In this document: one piece after another, positions 7,530 through 13,787 of the stretch
Layout of the letters: the number at the start of each line of letters is the position of its first letter
How positions within the stretch are numbered: position 1 is the first letter of the stretch
From: Bacteroidales bacterium UBA5507
GTDB taxonomy: Bacteria; Bacteroidota; Bacteroidia; Bacteroidales; Lentimicrobiaceae
Length of the DNA stretch: 18,355 nucleotides
Assembly (NCBI GenBank): GCA_002426195.1
Contig: DIOT01000029.1
Location: 1 to 18,355, forward strand
Direction: 5' to 3'
Program-made: the position numbers and the translations under genes
The notes under the pieces: generated by a model
Told to the model about the DNA's origin: nothing
Database searches by the model: none
Seen by the model: the letters and a program-made list of their open reading frames with translations, nothing else

Positions 7530-8115
7530 TGCTAACTGCTATAGTTTCAGCTTCACCTATGCATATAGCTGCAACAGAATCAATGAAAGGAGCATATGGA
7601 TTGAACCTCTTTGTCCGGGGATCTCTATCTAAGACAGGTTTTAACTCTATTGTAAGCTGTGTTTCTCTGTCTTTCAGTAGCTTCTTAGTCCAACCTTGAG
7701 GAGCCTTCCAATAACCTATTTTTAAATTTTCCAGCATCCAGCTCGTTAGCACTAATTCGCCTTCTTGAGTAAATTTGTACTTTTTCCTTTTTAGAAAATC
7801 TTCAAGACTACCCCTCGGTATAGCTTTGAGTTTGAGTTCATCTTTAAGTATAGCACCTAATGCTCGTCTTACAGATGAACTTCCTGTCTTGCCTGATTCA
7901 AAGTGTTCATTGTAATCCCGTATGTACAAGTTCTCTGATATTCCTAAGTATAGTAAGGTATTTTTCTGGATTAGTTCAGTTAACTGAAACAAGGTACTGC
8001 TTGCAAGGAATAAACCATAAATGCCTCCTGTATGAGGATAGTCTGTATGACTGTTAATTTCTTTTGCAGTATTGAAGATATCTAAAAAGATTTTTTCCAA
8101 GCTCGTTTCTATCAT
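7516..8115 (-). CDS. GIY-YIG nuclease-family protein
   Basis: A 199-aa protein with a GIY-YIG core: GGIYGLF at ~30-36 (GIY 31-33), LLYLGISENL at ~54-63 (the YIG equivalent is YLG 56-58), and a conserved Arg83/Arg84 in SSSVRRALGAIL. A downstream acidic residue (Glu151 or Glu157 near TIELKP) may bind the metal. The segment between ~95 and 145 is family-specific. The C-terminus, containing RFNPYAPF, is unusual and unassigned. It overlaps the HNH gene by 14 nt and starts 26 bp after the HEPN-like gene. Having two different nuclease folds in overlapping genes suggests they work as a pair. Function in DNA cleavage is inferred from family motifs. Confidence 0.8.
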   Translation of the reverse strand: MIETSLEKIFLDIFNTAKEINSHTDYPHTGGIYGLFLASSTLFQLTELIQKNTLLYLGISENLYIRDYNEHFESGKTGSSSVRRALGAILKDELKLKAIPRGSLEDFLKRKKYKFTQEGELVLTSWMLENLKIGYWKAPQGWTKKLLKDRETQLTIELKPVLDRDPRTKRFNPYAPFIDSVAAICIGEAETIAVSNDRN

Positions 8116-8141
8116 GACAACATCGTTAAAAATTTAATTTT

Positions 8142-8738
8142 TTAACAGTTCATGTACATAATGTGGAAATTACGTCGAATATCAATATTTGCTTCGTTCC
8201 GAAGATCATTTAAATACTCCTCAAAATCAGTTTCTATATCTTTTAGAAACATAACGTGATTGATTTTAATGGTATCATCATTAGGGAATTCTACTGAATC
8301 AGGATAGCCATCACTTAAAATAATTTGACGACTCACCATCCCATTGTGAAATAGACCACAGCGTGCTGCACCATATAGTCTCAATATCTGTACTTCTGTA
8401 AATTGAGGATAAATTCTTAAAAATGAACGTACGAAAAAGCCACTACTATCTCCCCTGCTTGATTGTCCGGTTCGATATTGTTCAACCCCTTCTATATACG
8501 ATAATGCTATCATGAAAATGATGAATGAAACATTTTCACGACCTATTAAATCATCAGCTCTATTAAAAAACCAGTCTTTCACTTGTCTTTCATAGATAAA
8601 GATCTTGTCGTCTATATTTCTTGGATTAAGCTCTTCGCCAGTTCTTTCATCGAGTGCAGAATATACACCATTTCTATACATGCCCTTAATTTCAGGTGCT
8701 ATATAAATGTCCGAATCTCTTTGAATCCATTTAGCCAT
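8142..8738 (-). CDS. HEPN-like protein with R-x4-H motif
   Basis: A 198-aa protein. Residues ~120-135 read RLYGAARCGLFHNGM, giving Arg126-x4-His131. This is the catalytic motif of HEPN domain RNases, set in a predicted helical context with an upstream hydrophobic helix (SFIIFMIALSYIEGVEQY, ~71-88). I do not see the usual MNT antitoxin partner nearby. It sits 4 bp after the 350-aa gene, so the two are probably translated together. HEPN proteins are common as RNA-cutting effectors or as nucleic-acid-binding subunits of defence systems. The assignment rests mainly on one motif, so this is a family-level guess. Confidence 0.6.
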   Translation of the reverse strand: MAKWIQRDSDIYIAPEIKGMYRNGVYSALDERTGEELNPRNIDDKIFIYERQVKDWFFNRADDLIGRENVSFIIFMIALSYIEGVEQYRTGQSSRGDSSGFFVRSFLRIYPQFTEVQILRLYGAARCGLFHNGMVSRQIILSDGYPDSVEFPNDDTIKINHVMFLKDIETDFEEYLNDLRNEANIDIRRNFHIMYMNC

Positions 8739-8742
8739 TATT

Positions 8743-9795
8743 TTATTCTTTATAATTTTTACAAAGGTTCGTTATCCCAATTTTTAGAATAAGTCCGGTT
8801 ATTGGAACAGCTATAGAAATAGGTGCCGCATAAGTTGAGGTAATAGTGCCAATTATACCAATTGCAAGGTTTCTGACATCACCTGAGATAAATTCTTTAA
8901 CCCATTCCTTTATTTCCTGCTCTTTACATAAAAGTCTATGTATATCAGGTTCAAGTAAGCTCCATAAGGTTAGGCCTTTTAACTTCCTTTGTTGATTGTA
9001 ATACAGGATTTTGACCGGAACTCCTTGTGATTCCTTTCCCCTTTGCTTACTATATACACTTGAAGCAAATTTTTCAACTTCCATGTGCAATTTATTTATC
9101 CATTCTTCTTCAGTAATATCCTCACTAAGAATAAGTTGAAGGTATTCATCCATAGTATTAGGATTATGATCAGGGTGTAATTTTCTTAGTTCATTGCCAT
9201 ATAGTTTTAATTCCGATTCGTGTAATAGGTAGTCATATAACTCATCAGCTATATTCTCCGGTAACAAGAATGGCTTTGAGTTGAAACCCTGCTTCATTAC
9301 TTCATTTAATTCAGATGTCAGTATACCTTTACTATTCAAGAAAGGCAAGATGTCAATTAACAGATGATTTCTTTGAGGTTGGAAGCTTCTTTCAGGATGA
9401 GCCTTCAAGGTTGTTCTCTTTACCTTAGTTCTATTCCAATAATGTTGAAAAAATGGCGCATTAACCCATTTATAATGATGCTCATAAGCTTGAACATTGT
9501 CAACAATTTTGTCAATTATAGAAATAAAATTCTGATTTGACCATGTATGAATCTCTGCAATTTCAAATACGCAATCACAATATAAATGATTAAAGGCCGG
9601 AAATTTATCACCACTAACCCAAAAATTCACTTGACCAATTTTCTGACTAATTCTGTAAGTATGACAGTAAGTGTTAAGGAACTTATCATTCCAGATGTAA
9701 GGATCCTGATTCCCTTGGAAATTGTCATGGTATACTTCTAAACCATTTATTCGGGTTAACTGTCTTTCAGGATGATAGATTAATAATGCTGTCAT
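8743..9795 (-). CDS. Hypothetical protein with hydrophobic C-terminus
   Basis: A 350-aa protein that I cannot name. The N-terminal ~150 residues are rich in His, Trp and Tyr, with a possible mixed alpha/beta core (VNFWVSGDKFPAFNHLYCDC, then VFEIAEIHTW). The middle part is acidic and helical (~170-290). The last ~45 residues (309-344) are a Gly/Ala/Ile-rich hydrophobic stretch ending in a charged tail, which could be a membrane-inserting hairpin. There is no signal peptide. It lies between a 79-aa gene (13-bp gap) and the HEPN-like gene (4-bp gap), so it probably works with the latter. A soluble sensor with a membrane-active tail is an attractive but untested reading. Confidence 0.7.
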   Translation of the reverse strand: MTALLIYHPERQLTRINGLEVYHDNFQGNQDPYIWNDKFLNTYCHTYRISQKIGQVNFWVSGDKFPAFNHLYCDCVFEIAEIHTWSNQNFISIIDKIVDNVQAYEHHYKWVNAPFFQHYWNRTKVKRTTLKAHPERSFQPQRNHLLIDILPFLNSKGILTSELNEVMKQGFNSKPFLLPENIADELYDYLLHESELKLYGNELRKLHPDHNPNTMDEYLQLILSEDITEEEWINKLHMEVEKFASSVYSKQRGKESQGVPVKILYYNQQRKLKGLTLWSLLEPDIHRLLCKEQEIKEWVKEFISGDVRNLAIGIIGTITSTYAAPISIAVPITGLILKIGITNLCKNYKE

Positions 9796-9808
9796 TTCTT
9801 TGTTGTTA

Positions 9809-10048
9809 TTAGTAATCCTTATTGGTATTTTGTGAAACTGGTTTATTGTATTGTCGTATCTGGTCTGAATCTAACGACCACCAATGTTCTTGTCTGAGGT
9901 TCACAAAAACTGTATTGCCTGTTTTGCCATGCACTGTCCAGTATTCATCATAATTTGACTGCATAAGTATATTTCCACTATACACATCATCAAAATACAC
10001 TTCACCGCCTATTTCAATGTCCTCTATCTTGTATTTATTATATTTCAT
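9809..10048 (-). CDS. Small hypothetical protein
   Basis: A 79-aa protein without a recognised motif. It is acidic and rich in Tyr, Asn and Trp, and looks like a small beta barrel (EIGGEVYFDDVYSGNILM, then TGNTVFVNLRQEHWW). No membrane segment or signal peptide is present. It starts 21 bp after the small membrane protein gene and stops 13 bp before the 350-aa gene, so it is clearly in the operon. Being small and acidic, it could be an immunity or regulatory partner of its neighbours, but nothing in the sequence proves this. Confidence 0.65.
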   Translation of the reverse strand: MKYNKYKIEDIEIGGEVYFDDVYSGNILMQSNYDEYWTVHGKTGNTVFVNLRQEHWWSLDSDQIRQYNKPVSQNTNKDY

Positions 10049-10069
10049 TATAATGCTTATTGGTCTTGT

Positions 10070-10465
10070 TTAAATGTTTATCGCCACAAACACTGTTAAT
10101 AATAGCAAACCCATCGCAAGGAAAACTATCATAAGAATGTTGAACCACTTTGTAAGACAGTTTAGCTTCTTTGAACCTTTGTCCTCACTTGCATTCAAAT
10201 TATGTATTTTTTTATTGATTGCCTTTAGTGATGTGTAGTGAGAAATGATGCTAAAAAATATTACTGCACCGAAAAATGCCCAGGAAGAAATTAAAAGCCA
10301 TTTGTTCGTAGCCACTGACAGCTTTACAATGTCTTTAATGAAAGCGAAGGATAAAGCTAATGCACCGGAAGCAAAGAATAACACTTGCTTATCAAACTGA
10401 GATGAACTTTCTATATATGCTTTATTAAGCTGCTGCCAATATTCTTTATCTTCTTCTTGCATCAT
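10070..10465 (-). CDS. Small three-helix membrane protein linked to hsdR
   Basis: A 131-aa protein with three predicted membrane helices (~27-45, ~56-75, ~107-129) and a charged amphipathic N-terminus. Its start codon overlaps the hsdR stop by 4 nt (ATGA), indicating tight translational coupling; a second ATG follows immediately. I recall similar small membrane proteins next to type I restriction genes in Bacteroidota. It might tether or regulate the restriction complex at the membrane, or act as an accessory effector. No enzymatic motif is visible, so the role is open. Confidence 0.75.
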   Translation of the reverse strand: MMQEEDKEYWQQLNKAYIESSSQFDKQVLFFASGALALSFAFIKDIVKLSVATNKWLLISSWAFFGAVIFFSIISHYTSLKAINKKIHNLNASEDKGSKKLNCLTKWFNILMIVFLAMGLLLLTVFVAINI

Positions 10466-13400
10466 TTTTTAGGGGGGGTTGGTCGTTCAGGTAATTCCAA
10501 ACCATTAATAATGTCATTTCCTCCCAATGTCCTTTCAAAATCATCACATAACTGATGTATGATATCTTGTGTTTCTCTTATGAAAAACTCACCTAAATCT
10601 TTATTCCTTCTAACAAACTTACGATATATTTTAGCAAAGTCTTGATAGATTTCTTCATCATCAAAAGCAGAACCATCATCCTTCATTTTGGCAATAACTC
10701 TTAACCCTGCTTCATCGGCTCGTACATAGTTAAAAAACTTTTCAATCTTGGCTTCAAAATCCTTTATCAGTTCTTCAATGGCTTCTTCTTCCTGATTACG
10801 CTTTGCAATGACTTTCAGAATATCAAATTTGTATTGTTTACCGGAGCCATTTGTACCACTAATTACCCGGGGTTTCTCTTTTACTTTGTCTTTGTACTCT
10901 GTAGGTGCTACAATACCTATTTTGTTATCGAAGTATATTTCAACGTCATCAATAATTTCATCTTGCTTGTTAATGTTGTTATACTCGTTATTGAATCTAC
11001 GCCAAAAGTGCAGAAAATATTGTTCACTGAACTTTGGTTCTATATCAATGACAAACTCAATCAGGTTGAGTATTTTAAAAAAATTATTTATGGTAGTTTT
11101 AAGTTCTTTTGCTTCTTTCTTTTTTGAATTGATGAAATCTGCAAAGCCGTTTTCAATTTCCAAGATTGTAGAAATATTCAACTCCTTCTTTTCATATTTT
11201 ACAAAATTGGCAAAGTGGTTTATGTATACTTCACTTTGCTTTAATGCAGTGTAATAAACATTTAATTTGGCTTCATCACCCAAAGGGTCAAAATCACTTA
11301 CGACGACATTACTGAAATGCTCAAAGGCATCTTTGATGTTCTTTACATTCACATTCTTGTAAGAGAAATCAATTATCTTACAATCATTTTTGTATTTGGT
11401 AGTTCTATTTACCCGTGAAATGGTTTGTATTGCATTAATACCGGTTATTTCTTTATCAAGGAACTGGGTTTGTAACTTAGGTTCATCAAAGCCTGTTTGA
11501 AGCTTATCTACAACGATTATTAAACCGTTTTTCTTAATCGCAAAGTTCTGTAATACCTTTTCTTCTGTGAGACCACCATTCAGCGAATTTGCATTCTGAT
11601 TTCTCTGCCCGTCTGAACTATATACAATATAGATCGGTGCATCTTTAAATCTTTCGTACTTCTTCTGTTTTGCAATCTCACCAAAAAATTTATCAATAAA
11701 CTTTTTGTACTTGATAGCTGCTTTAATTGAAGACACAGCAAGCATTGCTTTGGCTGTACCTCTTATATTGTGATAAACGGTAGTTACTAATCTTTCTACA
11801 ACAAATTTTGATATGGCTTCAATGCGGTCTGTGTTAAGATAGATTTTTTTCTTTCTAATTGCATATTTCTTGCCTTGTGCATTTACTCCTGTTTCTGTAT
11901 CATCAGGAATTTCCTCATAGCCTGTATCACCTTCAAAGCCCGCTAATTCGTCATCAGGAATTTCGAAAAACATTTTCGCTGATACTGGAACGATGCCTTT
12001 GATCGGATTTAAAATATAACCATCTTCAATAGCTTCCCTCATGGTGTAACTATCAAAGGGAACCCAAATTTTCTCTGCTTCTGCGTATTTATTGAATTCT
12101 CCAAACCTTGCTAAAGTGTGGTCGCTTGGAGTAGCAGTGAAACCGATAATTAGGTTTTTCTTTTTCTGTTGTTTCTTATAGTCTTTACTGTTATCAAAAC
12201 TGCTTTGCAATTCGTCAAACAGTGAGATCATTTCTTCATGTTGTATACCGCTATTGCTGCGGTGTATCTCATCAATAAGAAAAGCTATGCGAAGACTTGC
12301 CAACTTCTTAACCACTTCAGGCGATAGAACATCTTTAATTGATGCAAACTTCTGAAGATTGACAACTACAATTCTTGTATCACTTTTTAAAGCATCAGTA
12401 AAGGTGTTCTGATTGTATGCCTCAATGAACATGCTCTTCTGAATGTTCATATTGTGCATCTTTGTGTCAAGTTGGTCTCTTAATTGCAGCCTGTCCACAA
12501 TCAACATTACCTTATCATAAACATATTCACCTTCTTTGCGAAGGTCTTTAAGTTGCAAAGCTGTCCAACCAATGATATTACTCTTCCCGAACCCAGCAGC
12601 ATACTGTAACAGCAAAGAATAAACAGTTTTGTTGTTCTGATATTTCTGTCGTTTAGAAACCAATTCTTCAACCTGAGCATCGCCCAAACCCTTTGATATA
12701 AGTTCTGCCCGTAGTTTGTTAATGAAATAATCAGGTTCACTTTCATGCTCCAAAAGCTCATTAATCTTGCTCATTACCTTGTCAGTACCAAACTTTTGTT
12801 TTGGCCTTGGGCTGATAAGTCTTCCATCATTGTGTTTGTATTCTTTCCCTCTGCTGTTCTCTTTCTTTATCAATTCTCGTTCAATAAAATTGTAATAGAG
12901 GATTTCCTTCTCTATCATTTTCTTGTCGTAGAGAGCTTTAAATACTTCCTCGAAACGTTGTATTTTGTTTCCGGCCTTATTGAGTAAAGGGTACTGCTTG
13001 AAGTCTTTTAACAGCTTTTTATTGTAGAGCTCAAAATCGTAGCTATCTAATGCAACTATATTTTTAATTTCATCAAACTGATTGGAGATATTCCGAATTA
13101 CATAGGTATCGTTGATGTCGGTTGATGTGATATGAATTGCCTTTTCAAATATTTTCAAAAACTCCTTGCGGATGGTTTGGCTAATATCATTGCCTTCTGC
13201 AATTTCTAAGTAAGCCTGTACAGCTTGCTGGTAGTCTTTGGCAACTTTATTTCTTCCGTAATCTCTTGCGTTTTGATTATTGTAATTACTCTTAAGTTCA
13301 CTATACCCTAAATAAATGCCATTGAGGAAAAAAGATAAATCAGGTCTAAAGGAAAATATCTGTTTACCTTCGTATTTAAAGGTATAGGGTAATTCCTGAA

Positions 13401-13782
13401 CTACTGAAAATATGTTTTCATCAAATAGCTTGTCCTCATGTGTTTCGCTTCCACTTGGGTAAAATAAATGCAGCTTAATGCCTTCGAAGGTTACGGACTT
13501 ATTGCTATTAATAAAAATTGCCATATTCATGGCTTCTTTGATACGCTGGCTGAGAAACTCAGTGAACTTATCCAACAATTCCTTTTCACTGTTGAACTTG
13601 CGTAATAGCTTTCTGTAATTGTCTTTGTTGAGGGTAGTGCTGCTGATAAAATGCTTAAGGTCTTCCACCACAAAGAACTGTGAAGAAACAGTGTTAGCCT
13701 TTACTTCTTTATACCTTAGTCCATCCCTTCTTTCGGTTAAAAAGTTGACTAAGTATTTTTCCTGTAAATCCAATTCTTTCAT
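10462..13782 (-). CDS. hsdR: Type I restriction enzyme subunit R (HsdR)
   Basis: A 1106-aa ATP-dependent restriction subunit that translocates and cuts unmodified DNA with the M and S functions. It has an N-terminal PD-(D/E)xK nuclease with Asp148 (RPDLSFF) and Glu162-x-Lys164 (YSELKSN). The superfamily 2 motor then shows motif I AAGFGKS at ~395-401, a DEIH box at ~504-507 (LIDEIHRSNSG), motif III FTATP at ~548-552 and motif VI QTISRVNRT at ~786-794. The C-terminal ~300 residues are helical. All catalytic motifs are present and the length is normal, so it looks functional. It starts 5 bp after the hsdMS stop. Near its 3' end the coding strand has C7, T and A6 just before the next gene. Confidence 0.95.
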   Translation of the reverse strand: MKELDLQEKYLVNFLTERRDGLRYKEVKANTVSSQFFVVEDLKHFISSTTLNKDNYRKLLRKFNSEKELLDKFTEFLSQRIKEAMNMAIFINSNKSVTFEGIKLHLFYPSGSETHEDKLFDENIFSVVQELPYTFKYEGKQIFSFRPDLSFFLNGIYLGYSELKSNYNNQNARDYGRNKVAKDYQQAVQAYLEIAEGNDISQTIRKEFLKIFEKAIHITSTDINDTYVIRNISNQFDEIKNIVALDSYDFELYNKKLLKDFKQYPLLNKAGNKIQRFEEVFKALYDKKMIEKEILYYNFIERELIKKENSRGKEYKHNDGRLISPRPKQKFGTDKVMSKINELLEHESEPDYFINKLRAELISKGLGDAQVEELVSKRQKYQNNKTVYSLLLQYAAGFGKSNIIGWTALQLKDLRKEGEYVYDKVMLIVDRLQLRDQLDTKMHNMNIQKSMFIEAYNQNTFTDALKSDTRIVVVNLQKFASIKDVLSPEVVKKLASLRIAFLIDEIHRSNSGIQHEEMISLFDELQSSFDNSKDYKKQQKKKNLIIGFTATPSDHTLARFGEFNKYAEAEKIWVPFDSYTMREAIEDGYILNPIKGIVPVSAKMFFEIPDDELAGFEGDTGYEEIPDDTETGVNAQGKKYAIRKKKIYLNTDRIEAISKFVVERLVTTVYHNIRGTAKAMLAVSSIKAAIKYKKFIDKFFGEIAKQKKYERFKDAPIYIVYSSDGQRNQNANSLNGGLTEEKVLQNFAIKKNGLIIVVDKLQTGFDEPKLQTQFLDKEITGINAIQTISRVNRTTKYKNDCKIIDFSYKNVNVKNIKDAFEHFSNVVVSDFDPLGDEAKLNVYYTALKQSEVYINHFANFVKYEKKELNISTILEIENGFADFINSKKKEAKELKTTINNFFKILNLIEFVIDIEPKFSEQYFLHFWRRFNNEYNNINKQDEIIDDVEIYFDNKIGIVAPTEYKDKVKEKPRVISGTNGSGKQYKFDILKVIAKRNQEEEAIEELIKDFEAKIEKFFNYVRADEAGLRVIAKMKDDGSAFDDEEIYQDFAKIYRKFVRRNKDLGEFFIRETQDIIHQLCDDFERTLGGNDIINGLELPERPTPPKK

Positions 13783-13787
13783 GTTCT

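Noticed and set aside
8142..8738. HEPN-MNT toxin-antitoxin pair
   Set aside because: No neighbour carries the GSxxxG...DxD nucleotidyltransferase motif of an MNT antitoxin.
8743..8880. C-terminus of the 350-aa protein as an exosortase sorting signal
   Set aside because: It has a hydrophobic tail and a Lys-containing end, but no recognisable motif before it and the protein lacks a signal peptide, so it would not be exported.
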